Shown here: piece after piece, positions 36,430 to 45,532 of the stretch
How the letters are laid out: each line of letters starts with the position of its first letter
How positions within the stretch are numbered: position 1 is the stretch's first letter
Source of the DNA: Trichormus sp. M33_DOE_039
GTDB taxonomy: Bacteria; Cyanobacteriota; Cyanobacteriia; Cyanobacteriales; Nostocaceae
DNA: 64,000 nucleotides
Reading direction: 5' to 3'
Assembly: GCA_015296085.1 (NCBI GenBank)
Contig: DVDT01000069.1
Location: 1-64,000, forward strand
Translations under genes and position numbers: made by a program
The notes under the pieces: model-generated
What the model saw: the letters and a program-made list of their open reading frames with translations, nothing else
What the model was told of the DNA's origin: nothing
Databases searched by the model: none

Positions 36430-37584
36430 CTAAAGTGTCTCCTCAACATGAGTCAAGGTTAGCTCTGCAAGCTTGCGAAAATCCCCTGTTAGAAATTGCA
36501 GCAGAGGTCTTACGCACGTTATTGTTTTAATGCCGTAGATGTACCTTAAATAAAACAGAGAACTACTTAGCGTAGAGCAACAAATGTCTATTTTATTTTT
36601 AGATACAAGAACTTCTATAGGTAACTTTTGTTCACCTTGTATGTAAATTATGTTGTTTGATGGAATTATTTGTTTAATGTCTTCAAATAGAGGTTTTTGA
36701 TTACGAGGATGTTCTTTCCAAAAAATCTGATAACCTTTCTCTGCTAACTGTTGTATGACATGAGCAAAGGCGGATGCTTCAGCCTGCCTAGGAAAGTAAT
36801 GCAGATGACTTAAATTAGAACCAAGTAATAAAGCTGTTTTACCATTTTGTATCGATATTTCTGGATAAAATTGGCATTGGAGACGATGATTAAGCTCTAA
36901 AAATAAATTTTTTAACAGAGAGGGTTCTATGGAGTCTACAGGAATTTTTGATAAAACTGATGAAACAGGAATTTCTCCCCCTAGAACTGAATAAAATTTT
37001 TTAATTCTTTTAATATGAGTACGTTTTACACCTTGGTGTTGCCAGTCAAAATGGTTGTCTAGCAATCCCATCACTAAATTTTTATAGTTAGCAACTGTTG
37101 TTTTGGGATGAGCCAAATCAACAGATGGTAATTCAATTAAATATTTAGTTTGTGCGTAGGTATGCAATCCATCTTCATATAACAGAATTTTCGCTTTATC
37201 AAATATATCTGCACATAAACGCTCATCTAGAAATTGAATCTTACATAAACATATTTCATCCACTAATGAGGGACTGGCAATCTTGAACTTGTTTAGAATT
37301 TGCTGTACAGAAGGGTGTCTGTCCTTATCCAATTCCTGATTCCATTCAGAAGTTGTCCAGTCAACTCGGATAACTCCTTGCCAATTCCAAAATTTTTCAC
37401 TAATTGTTTCAACAAAATCTACTAATTTTTGATTGCTAGTTTTACGACTGTAGAGAATAAGATAATCTCTATAGTAAAGGTGGGGATTATGTTGTTGTTC
37501 CTGCCTAAAAGCAGCAACTAGCATACATAACTGCCAGATACCATTGACAAATGCAAATCTAGTTTTCATTGGAACTAAAACCAA
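36430..37584 (-). CDS. Bacterial (poly)sialyltransferase-like glycosyltransferase
   Basis: This 384-residue protein has the three motifs that define GT-B bacterial sialyltransferases (polysialyltransferase group): YEDG with E137-D138-G139, KEHP with H292-P293, and a serine cluster CSTLSSS (337-342) in the CMP-binding half. An N-terminal RFAFVNGIWQLCMLVAAF opens the fold. Such enzymes use CMP-sialic acid. The two genes upstream encode the NeuB-type synthase and the CMP-sugar synthetase, which would make the donor. The start overlaps the synthase end by 10 bp. It may transfer sialic acid or a related nonulosonic acid. Confidence 0.8.
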   Translation of the reverse strand: MVLVPMKTRFAFVNGIWQLCMLVAAFRQEQQHNPHLYYRDYLILYSRKTSNQKLVDFVETISEKFWNWQGVIRVDWTTSEWNQELDKDRHPSVQQILNKFKIASPSLVDEICLCKIQFLDERLCADIFDKAKILLYEDGLHTYAQTKYLIELPSVDLAHPKTTVANYKNLVMGLLDNHFDWQHQGVKRTHIKRIKKFYSVLGGEIPVSSVLSKIPVDSIEPSLLKNLFLELNHRLQCQFYPEISIQNGKTALLLGSNLSHLHYFPRQAEASAFAHVIQQLAEKGYQIFWKEHPRNQKPLFEDIKQIIPSNNIIYIQGEQKLPIEVLVSKNKIDICCSTLSSSLFYLRYIYGIKTITCVRPLLQFLTGDFRKLAELTLTHVEETL

Positions 37585-39821
37585 TTTTCCAATTTTTCAA
37601 AAGCAATCCAAAATCCTTCACCTTCGTTTTTATGACCCTGCCAAATTTCAGGGATAAAAGACGCATTTGGCGCGGTCTTATTTAAGTCTTCTGCTAAAGC
37701 TGGAAAATCAATTTCGCCTTCACCAATCTGTAAGCCTTCACCGTCCAAACCCTCGGAATCAGCAATATGTAAATGTGCTACGTAAGGCCCGACTTGCTGA
37801 ATAAACTCTTTAAATGACCATTTATGGTGATTACAGGCTAATTTAGAGTGTGATGTATCTAAACAGACTCGATACCCATGTTGACGGCAAAACTCGGCGG
37901 TGTCTTGGGGATCAACAAATAGGTTATGATATCGCTGACCGCCAAAGTGCCAAGGGAATGGCGGCATGGTTTGAGGAATGACTTCAACACCTGTAGCATC
38001 AAGCTGGGAAAGGCTATCACTGAGTAACTCATAAAGTCGCTCTCGTTGCGATCGCCCCAAGGGTGCATCTAATGTAAACCCACCCACGTTAGTCACGATA
38101 CAGGGACGCGCAGCCCGCTTAAAGTAAGGTTTGAGTTGTCGGGTAATCTCAATTACTCGTTGCAGTTCAGCAATTGAACGCTGGCGATAAGCTTCATTTG
38201 GCGAACACAGATCGAGCAAATGATCACCAGCAAATAATTCTGGTGCATGAACTACTAAATCTAAATCCCAAGGTTGGTCAAAAAACTGATGAATATCCTG
38301 TTCTAAATCTTTGTAACTGAGGTGAAACTCTAACAGATCAGGATTTGTTTTGGCGATCAGAGCCTGAAAGTCATGGTAGCGAACAGGTAGCCCCCAAGGA
38401 CGGTTGAATTTATATTGACGCGCTTCTACTACTGCGTGTTCTAAATCACTGGGATAGAAGAAATCACCAGCTTTCAAGTTGCGTTTTGCCCGTTTCCCAA
38501 TCAGTTCGGCTTTGCGATTAGGCTGTAAACCTTTACCTGGGCTTTTCACTGCAATCATGGCTTCAGTGATAATTTCCCCTACTGTCAAATCGCAGTTAAT
38601 CACTAAACTTTTGGCTAATGTTTCTCGGTTTATCAGTTCTCCTTGGCTGATTTTGCGTTCACCATCTCCCCCAAGGGACTGCTCAACTTGGCGAATTCCC
38701 TCCACCATCAGGCGAAATTCATCTGGTAATAGGCTAACTTTGTGATCGTTGCCTTCCATTGTTTTGTCTAGGGTGAAGTGTTTTTCAATTACTTTAGCAC
38801 CCTTAGCTACAGCGGCGATCGCTACATGAATTCCCCTCTCATGACCAGAATAACCAACGGGACAGTCGCCAATTTCCTTTAATCGTTCTAGGTAGTTGAG
38901 GTTAACATCTTTGAAGGGAGCTGGATAAGTTGAGTTGCAGTGTAGCAATACATACATCGCGCCTAAACGCTTGAGTAAGGTCGCTGCTTCGGATATCTCT
39001 TGTTCTGTCGCCATTCCTGTAGAACATAGCAATGGCTTACCTGTTTTCGCCAAGGCTGTTAATAGGTCATGATTAGTTAAATCAGCAGATGCTACCTTAT
39101 ATGCTTGCATCCCGTACTCTTCTAACAAAGCCAGACTTTCTAAATCCCAAGGAGTACACAAAGGTAAAATCCCCTGAGAACGGCAATATTCAAAGGCTGC
39201 AAACAGTTCTTCGGGAGAGAGTTGAAAGCGAGATAGTAAATCTAATGTGTACTGTGAACCTAAATCCTCACTCGCATCATTAGCATTACCCGCATTGCGG
39301 TAGAGAGATCTGAGATCCCGCATTTGGAATTTAGCACAGTCAGCCCCTGCGGCTATAGCTTTATCAATTAACTGCTTTGCCAGTTCCAAACTACCGTTGT
39401 GGTTATTACCAATTTCCGCAATTACAAAGGTAGGAGATTTTGCATCAATGATAAAATCACCAATGCGAATACCCTCGGATTTACGGCAAGCAACTGCTAC
39501 TAAATGGCGGTTTTTATCTAAAAGTGGGATAAATTCAATTTCGTTAGAAAAGTAAGATTGAATCTTTGCCGGGTCTTCTGTGTAATCTACATATTTATAG
39601 TTTTTGTTAGAAATTTTCGAGACTGGTTGATTTAAATTAATGGTGTCTTGCTGCACTAACCAACGGCGAAAGTCACCATCAGTCAGGACACCTTCTAAAA
39701 CACCTGCTTCAGTGACTGAAAAGATAATGCGATTTTTGTTGTCGCTGATTTTTTTCAGTGCGTTAATTATATCGTCTTCAGCAAAGACGATATATTTGGA
39801 TAAGTTCTTGTCTATAATCAT
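37575..39821 (-). CDS. neuB: NeuB-type nonulosonate synthase fused to CBS, SAF and xylose-isomerase-like domains
   Basis: This 748-residue protein is much longer than usual NeuB (about 340-350). Order: N-terminal CBS pair (about 1-115, with VLTDGDFRRWL); NeuB barrel (about 130-375, with FVIAEIGNNHNG, CAKFQMRD, VGYSGHERGIH, EKHFTLDKTMEGNDH); SAF antifreeze-like domain (about 395-460); and a C-terminal AP-endonuclease-2/xylose-isomerase TIM barrel (about 470-748, with metal-type residues in VCLDTSHSKLA, VAHLHIADSE and FIPEIW). NeuB condenses phosphoenolpyruvate with an N-acetylhexosamine to a nine-carbon acid. The last barrel has no known role in that pathway; it may isomerise or epimerise a precursor. 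The CMP-synthetase gene lies 19 bp upstream. Confidence 0.9.
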   Translation of the reverse strand: MIIDKNLSKYIVFAEDDIINALKKISDNKNRIIFSVTEAGVLEGVLTDGDFRRWLVQQDTINLNQPVSKISNKNYKYVDYTEDPAKIQSYFSNEIEFIPLLDKNRHLVAVACRKSEGIRIGDFIIDAKSPTFVIAEIGNNHNGSLELAKQLIDKAIAAGADCAKFQMRDLRSLYRNAGNANDASEDLGSQYTLDLLSRFQLSPEELFAAFEYCRSQGILPLCTPWDLESLALLEEYGMQAYKVASADLTNHDLLTALAKTGKPLLCSTGMATEQEISEAATLLKRLGAMYVLLHCNSTYPAPFKDVNLNYLERLKEIGDCPVGYSGHERGIHVAIAAVAKGAKVIEKHFTLDKTMEGNDHKVSLLPDEFRLMVEGIRQVEQSLGGDGERKISQGELINRETLAKSLVINCDLTVGEIITEAMIAVKSPGKGLQPNRKAELIGKRAKRNLKAGDFFYPSDLEHAVVEARQYKFNRPWGLPVRYHDFQALIAKTNPDLLEFHLSYKDLEQDIHQFFDQPWDLDLVVHAPELFAGDHLLDLCSPNEAYRQRSIAELQRVIEITRQLKPYFKRAARPCIVTNVGGFTLDAPLGRSQRERLYELLSDSLSQLDATGVEVIPQTMPPFPWHFGGQRYHNLFVDPQDTAEFCRQHGYRVCLDTSHSKLACNHHKWSFKEFIQQVGPYVAHLHIADSEGLDGEGLQIGEGEIDFPALAEDLNKTAPNASFIPEIWQGHKNEGEGFWIAFEKLENWF

Positions 39822-39840
39822 CTGTTATGTTGTTTAAATA

Positions 39841-40518
39841 CTAAACTGACTGTTTACTAAGCAAAAATTCCACATATTCAAAATCTTCTAAAGAATCTAT
39901 TTCGTGACTTTGTTCTTCATTCATCACAAACAGAGATATTTTGCCACCCAATCTGTTATTGAACTCTTTTATTACCCAAGGTTTAAAGATATAAATTGAA
40001 CCATTTTCCATATATTGGGGATTCATATCTTGGCGGAGAGGACGTTGGTGATAGTCATAGTTGATGGACTGGGCAACGCCATTGACTTGATGCCAAAGAA
40101 AGCGATGGGTGGGTGAGACAGATAGTAAAGAATCTGCATTTTCTAAACGTAACTGCTCGATAGCGCGATCAATATCAGAGCCAGTACGCAAGGGAGATGT
40201 ACATTGTAAAAATACTACCAGTTCAGGGTTGACACCTGTTTTTTCAACTTCACTTAAAGCATGGATGAGAGCAGATTCAGATGATGCTGTATCTGTAGCA
40301 AGTTCTACTGGACGTTCAATTACTTCTGCCCCATAGTTACGCGACACAGATGCAATTTCTGTGTCGTCAGTGGATATATAAACTTGGTCTACTAAATGCG
40401 CTTCTTGAGCATCCTCTATGGAATAAGAAATCAGAGGTTTGTCCTTAATTACACGTATATTTTTCCCAGGAACTCCTTTAGAACCTCCTCGTGCTGGAAT
40501 AATGCTTATTACTGTCAT
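39841..40518 (-). CDS. neuA: CMP-acylneuraminate (nonulosonate) cytidylyltransferase
   Basis: This 225-residue protein has the cytidylyltransferase start IIPARGGSKGVPGKN, VDQVYISTDDTEIASV, LQCTSPLRTGSDIDRAI and the HEIDSLEDFEYVEF end. It activates a nonulosonic acid as the CMP form. Paired with the NeuB fusion and the sialyltransferase-like gene, it makes a short synthesis-activation-transfer chain. The family also includes CMP-legionaminate and CMP-pseudaminate synthetases, so the exact sugar is open. It starts 55 bp after the pyruvyltransferase. Confidence 0.93.
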   Translation of the reverse strand: MTVISIIPARGGSKGVPGKNIRVIKDKPLISYSIEDAQEAHLVDQVYISTDDTEIASVSRNYGAEVIERPVELATDTASSESALIHALSEVEKTGVNPELVVFLQCTSPLRTGSDIDRAIEQLRLENADSLLSVSPTHRFLWHQVNGVAQSINYDYHQRPLRQDMNPQYMENGSIYIFKPWVIKEFNNRLGGKISLFVMNEEQSHEIDSLEDFEYVEFLLSKQSV

Positions 40519-40573
40519 TGATAAAAATTTCTCTATAATTTTTGGTTTTTACCTTTAATTGAAAGCTTGTTAA

Positions 40574-41875
40574 TCACTCTATAAAATTAATTACATTTGT
40601 AGCATCTTCCGCCAGCTTCTCAACTATAGTTTTAATTTTATTTCTCCTTTGTTCTCCATCTTCGAGAATTTTTTGAGCTAGTTTGAAAATTTCTTGGCAC
40701 TCTTGTAAAGATGGATAAGCAGAAAACTCTACGACATTTTCATGCTCCAGAACTTCTTGTAAGCTTTTAGTCTTGTGTGAATTAGAACCTAGAAATATAC
40801 AAGGAGTTCCTCCTAATGAGGCCATAATGGATGGGTGATAACGCCCAGATATAAACACTTGGGCATGAGCTAGAACAGTTGCCGCCAGTAAAATAGGAGT
40901 TTGTACTGGTACTATGGGAATATTTGTCTGTGATGCAACTTGTTGTAAAAATCTATCACCTCCACAGCTTTGAACTAAAACAAGATTAATTCCCAGATTT
41001 TTTAGGGTATTGACTAATTCAATGTATCTGGGAATTGCTCTTTCCTGATCCCACGCTGCTAACGAACTTCCACCAACACAAATATAAGGTTTGGATAAAT
41101 CTAATTTACCAAAGTACGATTCTTGCTCAGGAAAAGGTATTAAGAAATCGCCGTTAATAATTTTAGGGTCTTGATGCTCACGAAAGTATCGAAACCAACT
41201 GAATAAAGCATCAGGAATATATTTGCAGTTAATATCTAGATTGGCTGATTTCAAGAAATCAAACGATTCTTTATCTCTTACCGCAACAAAACTGGATTCA
41301 AGAAACTTCTGCACTGTGTATGCAAAAATTTCTTCATTATGACCAGTTCGAGGACAGTCAGAAATCATGCCGTTGAGGAAATATATTTTTTTGCCAAAAT
41401 GATTAGCCAAATCAGCTAATAATAGAAAAAATAGCGTATCTCTTCTTGGCGGATTTGAAAATATGAAAGTACCCTCTGCGTTAACAACAATAGCATCACA
41501 ATCTAAAACAGCATTATATATAAAATCAACGTTTTCATTCTTACCTTGATATTTAAGAAATTCGGTTAAATTATTTTTACAATCGAGTTTTAAGTAGTCG
41601 GTACTGTTTTCAATAAAATTAATTCCAGTTTGAAGAACATCTTTTTTCTTCACAACAAGATTTTTTATTCTCCGGTAAAATCTTTTATAAAACCTGTTAT
41701 GGTCGTATGTTATGTTAGCACCTAATCCAGCTTTAATGTCAAAAGCTATATAGTTACCATAGATAACCTTACTAACATGAAATTTCTTATCTAATAATTG
41801 TCTTAAGGCGATGGAGGTAGCCCTGCAACCCCAATTTGATCTGTTTCTATTATCTCCAACATAAAGCAGTTTCAT
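40574..41875 (-). CDS. Polysaccharide pyruvyl transferase family protein
   Basis: I use the ATG at 41875 (MKLLYVGDNRNRSNWGCRA, about 433 residues); the open frame adds only MI in front. The N-terminal NWGCRATSIALRQLL donor loop, VVNAEGTFIFSNPP, FVAVRDKESFDFL and the C-terminal VFISGRYHPSIMASLGGTP motif identify the family. It is longer and only distantly similar to the copy at 34362, so the two probably act on different sugars. It is the second gene after the ABC exporter. Confidence 0.88.
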   Translation of the reverse strand: MKLLYVGDNRNRSNWGCRATSIALRQLLDKKFHVSKVIYGNYIAFDIKAGLGANITYDHNRFYKRFYRRIKNLVVKKKDVLQTGINFIENSTDYLKLDCKNNLTEFLKYQGKNENVDFIYNAVLDCDAIVVNAEGTFIFSNPPRRDTLFFLLLADLANHFGKKIYFLNGMISDCPRTGHNEEIFAYTVQKFLESSFVAVRDKESFDFLKSANLDINCKYIPDALFSWFRYFREHQDPKIINGDFLIPFPEQESYFGKLDLSKPYICVGGSSLAAWDQERAIPRYIELVNTLKNLGINLVLVQSCGGDRFLQQVASQTNIPIVPVQTPILLAATVLAHAQVFISGRYHPSIMASLGGTPCIFLGSNSHKTKSLQEVLEHENVVEFSAYPSLQECQEIFKLAQKILEDGEQRRNKIKTIVEKLAEDATNVINFIE

Positions 41876-41945
41876 AATCAACGAATAGCCTGTAAATTTA
41901 ATATTTTAGTTAATAGTAATCTAGGACAATCTGGATTTTTTAAAT

Positions 41946-43232
41946 TTAAGAGCAGTAATTAAAATGCCATGTTCGAGGTTGATAAAATTTGCATTTACTC
42001 ATGCTTGCATCTCCTTTAACAACAAATCTGTATGATTCAATAGTGTCAAATATAAAATGCTTACCTTGTCTAACATTAATGTTAGCTGTGTAAATCCCTG
42101 GCTTAAATCCTACATATTGCATATCAATTACTATTTCACATTTACCTGGGTGAGCATTAAAAACTCTATCATCCATTAGCCCACTCAGAAATAAAACAGT
42201 ATCATTTTCTCCGCCCACTTCACGCACTTCTATGCGTAAGCTAACATCTTCTATGTACCTATGTACCTTAAGCTCGGCACAAAAGCTAGCAGGTTCTCCG
42301 CTAGTAAGAAAATCGAGTATTTTTCCCTGTGCATCTTTGAGAGCAAGAGAAGTTATATCTATTCCAGAACTTTGATCTGCTGTTTTCTCTTTGAGATACA
42401 TTGCTCCTTGAGCAACTTCTACACCATCTAGAAATAGGTCTTCTTCATATTTACTAATAATTGTTTCTGTATTGCCAGAAAGTAATAACTTACCGCGACG
42501 CAAATAAACAGCAGAAGTGGCAACTGCCATAATTGCCATAGAGTTGTGACTAACAAATATAAAAGCTGTTCCTTGGCGGCGAAGCTCACTCAGTTTACGT
42601 GTACATTTACTTCGGAATTTGGCATCACCAACCGCTAATACTTCATCTATTAATAAAATATCTGGCTCTGTATGAATTGCACAAGCAAAACCCAACCTTG
42701 CAGCCATCCCAGAACTATAACTTTGCACTGGCGCATCTATCGCCTCACCAATCTCTGCAAACTCTACAACCTGATCAAAGCACTCATCAATTTCCTCATT
42801 GGAAAGCCCCAAAATTGACATATTGACGTAAACATTCTCTCGTCCTGTCAAAACTGGGTTAAATCCTGCTCCCAAAGCAATCAACGGCGCGACTCTACCT
42901 TTAACTTCTACCGTTCCTGCATCCGGTTTAATTAGTCCGCTAATAATCCTTAAAAGTGTAGTTTTACCAGCCCCATTCGCCCCTACTAATCCTAATGCTT
43001 CCCCACGACGCAATTCTAGGCTGACATCCTTCAACGCCCAAAACTCACTTTTGCGTAGTACATCGCTACTTTTGCTTAATCCCAACACCTCACCAGCTAT
43101 ATCTTGTATCCCATAAAAAAGCGACTTCTTCAAATCTCGACAAAACCGTTTGGAGACATTCTTGACCGACAAAATAACTTCGTCATCTTGTGGTTGTTCA
43201 AAGGTGTCTTGATGAGATTTCAGCAAAGTCAT
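41946..43232 (-). CDS. Wzt-type ABC transporter ATPase with carbohydrate-binding domain
   Basis: This 428-residue protein has an ABC domain (about 20-250) with Walker A GANGAGKTTL, signature YSSGMAARLG, Walker B ILLIDEVLAVGD and H-loop FVSHN. A C-terminal extension (about 290-428; for example FCAELKVHRYIEDVSLRIEV, GKCEIVIDMQYVGFKPGIY) is the Wzt_C-like beta domain that in O9a-type systems recognises the capped polysaccharide before export. This suggests that a terminal group on the chain is read by the exporter. It is paired with the Wzm gene 53 bp upstream. Confidence 0.93.
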   Translation of the reverse strand: MTLLKSHQDTFEQPQDDEVILSVKNVSKRFCRDLKKSLFYGIQDIAGEVLGLSKSSDVLRKSEFWALKDVSLELRRGEALGLVGANGAGKTTLLRIISGLIKPDAGTVEVKGRVAPLIALGAGFNPVLTGRENVYVNMSILGLSNEEIDECFDQVVEFAEIGEAIDAPVQSYSSGMAARLGFACAIHTEPDILLIDEVLAVGDAKFRSKCTRKLSELRRQGTAFIFVSHNSMAIMAVATSAVYLRRGKLLLSGNTETIISKYEEDLFLDGVEVAQGAMYLKEKTADQSSGIDITSLALKDAQGKILDFLTSGEPASFCAELKVHRYIEDVSLRIEVREVGGENDTVLFLSGLMDDRVFNAHPGKCEIVIDMQYVGFKPGIYTANINVRQGKHFIFDTIESYRFVVKGDASMSKCKFYQPRTWHFNYCS

Positions 43233-43285
43233 AGCTAGTAATAAATATGAAGATTAACTATAAATAAAGCAGTACAGTGAACAAC

Positions 43286-44149
43286 TTAAGCACTCATTCG
43301 CTCTACAATAAACGGGATTGCCAGGCGATATAAAATCCAAGCTATTACTAATAGCCCACAAGCGGTAGCACTAACTACCCAAAACCCAATGGGATCAGAA
43401 ACCAATCCTTGTGTTGCTAAATCCCTGGTGGTTACTAACAAAGGTGTTACCGGATTCAAATTTACAATGGTGGCAAACAATCCCTCCTTGGGAACTGGGT
43501 AAATCACAGGAGTTAACAACAACCAGGGAGATACAATCAACGGTATTGCTTTAGCTACATCTCCATATAAAGCTCCAATAGGAGCAAGCAATAATCCAAT
43601 ACTCGTACCTAATATAACCAAGTGAATCAAAGCTACTGGTGCTAAAAATACACTCCAAGTCACGGGAATCTGGAACCAAATAAACAAACCCAAAATCAGA
43701 ATTAACTTAATACCAAAATTAAAAAATACTTCCCCTACTTTTGCTAATATGATTGCTTCTCTAGGGAAATTAATCTTTGCCAGCATCGGTTTTGCTGCAT
43801 TTACGGCTGCAATTGGCCCACTCAATGATTCCACAAAAGTCTGCCATAGTGCCATGCTAAACATGACATAAGCCGGATAAGGAATATCTGTATTGCCAAT
43901 ATTGACCGCCCCAGCATTTTTAGCTACGAGCAATCCCATCGCTGTAATAATCGGTGGTAGAAATGCCCACAATACCCCAAACATTGACTGACGATATTGA
44001 GCGCGAATATCTCTCATCAACAACCGCCATGCTAGCTGTCTTGAGGCCAACAAATCGCGCCCCATCTCTTGAAATAATTGCAATGGGTGGCGAATCCGAC
44101 TCTCTGATGTATAAATGATTCTATTAGAAAACCTGCTGGATTTCCTCAC
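43286..44149 (-). CDS. Wzm-type ABC-2 polysaccharide export permease
   Basis: This 287-residue protein has an amphipathic N-terminus (LLASRQLAWRLLMRDIRAQYRQS, the ABC-2 gating helix) followed by six membrane helices (for example FGVLWAFLPPIITAMGLLVA, SVFLAPVALIHLVILGTSI, IGFWVVSATACGLLVIAWIL). It is the membrane half of the exporter with the Wzt-type ATPase. It would carry a lipid-linked polysaccharide across the inner membrane. It is preceded by a 54-bp gap after the Uma2 gene and is probably the first true gene of the export and synthesis operon. Confidence 0.93.
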   Translation of the reverse strand: MRKSSRFSNRIIYTSESRIRHPLQLFQEMGRDLLASRQLAWRLLMRDIRAQYRQSMFGVLWAFLPPIITAMGLLVAKNAGAVNIGNTDIPYPAYVMFSMALWQTFVESLSGPIAAVNAAKPMLAKINFPREAIILAKVGEVFFNFGIKLILILGLFIWFQIPVTWSVFLAPVALIHLVILGTSIGLLLAPIGALYGDVAKAIPLIVSPWLLLTPVIYPVPKEGLFATIVNLNPVTPLLVTTRDLATQGLVSDPIGFWVVSATACGLLVIAWILYRLAIPFIVERMSA

Positions 44150-44203
44150 ATTAAAAATACCTTATTTTACTTAAGTTTCTATATAATGAAAATCTATTAT
44201 TTT

Positions 44204-44959
44204 CTATAAATTATCTGGGTCTACACCGAGCGATCGCAATCTTTGCGCCAATCTTTCAGCCCGTTGCCGTTCTTGTTCAGCCCGTTGCTGTTCTTGTTCG
44301 GCTCGTTCCTCTAAAGTGGGAATCCAATTACCTGCAAAATCATACCAACGCAGCCATAGACCTTCTGTTTGTTGATACTGTCCCTGCCAAACCCCCAAAC
44401 CTAACTGCAATTCCTCAAACCAAAATTTCGGCTCTGAAATTGCTACTGCTTGATATCGCGTTCCTGTTAATTCAAACACTCGCAACAAATTTTGGTAGCG
44501 GTCAAACACAACGTAGTAAGGAATGCGTAAATTTTGTTCATACACTTGCCATTTGGTCGGGGGTTTGTTGGCATCCCTTAATGTTTGCCCCAAATCTTCT
44601 GCTTCTGTACCTGGTGAGAGTAATTCCACTACTAAAAATGGTGCGACTGCTTCTTGCCAAACAACATAGCTCAGACGCATTTCTTGTTGTTGTTGAGCGC
44701 GAGATACACCTAATACCAAAAACCAATCTGGTCTTTTATGCCACAACCGATGGCGAGCATCGTAATATAAATTTAAGTCTGTACCAATGAACATTTCCCC
44801 AGTAGGATAAGTCCGTGGTTGACAGGTTTCCCGCAAAAGTTGGGGTTGGAAGTCGTGAAATTCGTCGGGCAAACCAGGCTCCTCTGGATCTTCGCTGGGA
44901 AGGTCGTACATTGTCGGTAGGACTTCACTGGGGGGAAGGGGTGGATCAGTTTGGTACAT
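44204..44959 (-). CDS. Uma2 family (DUF820) protein with coiled-coil tail
   Basis: This 251-residue protein has the Uma2/DUF820 core: GEMFIGTDLNLYYD, RPDWFLVLG, APFLVVELLSPGTEAEDL and an IPYYVVFDRY segment. The acidic VE and the PD-like pair match the PD-(D/E)XK nuclease fold. The C-terminal 45 residues are a heptad-like coiled coil of EQQRAEQERQRAER type. Uma2 genes are present in tens of copies in cyanobacteria; their role is not established. It is not expected to work in polysaccharide synthesis. Confidence 0.9.
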   Translation of the reverse strand: MYQTDPPLPPSEVLPTMYDLPSEDPEEPGLPDEFHDFQPQLLRETCQPRTYPTGEMFIGTDLNLYYDARHRLWHKRPDWFLVLGVSRAQQQQEMRLSYVVWQEAVAPFLVVELLSPGTEAEDLGQTLRDANKPPTKWQVYEQNLRIPYYVVFDRYQNLLRVFELTGTRYQAVAISEPKFWFEELQLGLGVWQGQYQQTEGLWLRWYDFAGNWIPTLEERAEQEQQRAEQERQRAERLAQRLRSLGVDPDNL

Positions 44960-45001
44960 ATCCAGTCTTGATTGCCATAATTATCTATTTTATTGGCAGT
45001 T

Positions 45002-45532
45002 TTAACCTACACAATGAAAAGCATTCAGGGTATGCAAGCTAACCTGTCTAGCATTCCTCCGTGTAAACTCCCCCACCGAAGGATTACCATGAGGATTAAT
45101 CACTCCTGTCACCTGCTGCCATAGTTCCCTCGGTGCTAAGGAAATTTCATAGGTGCGATCGCTACACTGCTTAACATGATACCAGCTTTTTTGCTGGCAC
45201 TCTTCACACCAAAAAGCCTCTAACCATTCTCCCTCTACGGGAATTGCCGTTTTATTAGCTATTAACAACGACGCAGCCCGCCGACTTAAACCCCTGCGCT
45301 GTAACTGACAAACTTGGTCAGCAAACATTCTATATTTCTGACTAACGCTATCAACATAGCATCCATGAACTGGGCAGTAGATAGCTCGACGTTTTGAACG
45401 TTTGCGATTTCGGTCACACCTTCTCTGCAATTCGACCTCCCAATATAAATAGATAAATTGAACCGGGAAGGTTACGTTTGGAGGGGCTGAGATCAATAAG
45501 ACCATCAAAGCCCAACTCCTAGCAATTAGCAC
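45002..45532 (-). CDS. Unknown protein with zinc-ribbon-like cysteine pairs
   Basis: I do not recognise a family with a known function. The first 35 residues (a hydrophobic start without a convincing signal) may not be translated; a basic region QRRCDRNRKRSKRRAI follows, then cysteine/histidine pairs in YCPVHGCYVD and FWCEECQQKSWYHVKQC that look like a split zinc ribbon. The end is NPSVGEFTRRNARQVSLH. It is co-directional between the GT4 and the Uma2 gene. A nucleic-acid-binding or regulatory role is possible only from the basic and Cys-rich nature. Confidence 0.6.
   Translation of the reverse strand: MLIARSWALMVLLISAPPNVTFPVQFIYLYWEVELQRRCDRNRKRSKRRAIYCPVHGCYVDSVSQKYRMFADQVCQLQRRGLSRRAASLLIANKTAIPVEGEWLEAFWCEECQQKSWYHVKQCSDRTYEISLAPRELWQQVTGVINPHGNPSVGEFTRRNARQVSLHTLNAFHCVG

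Noticed and set aside
36430..37584. Generic GT4 label for the sialyltransferase-like gene
   Set aside because: The E-x7-E region of GT4 is missing, while the EDG, HP and serine motifs are all present.
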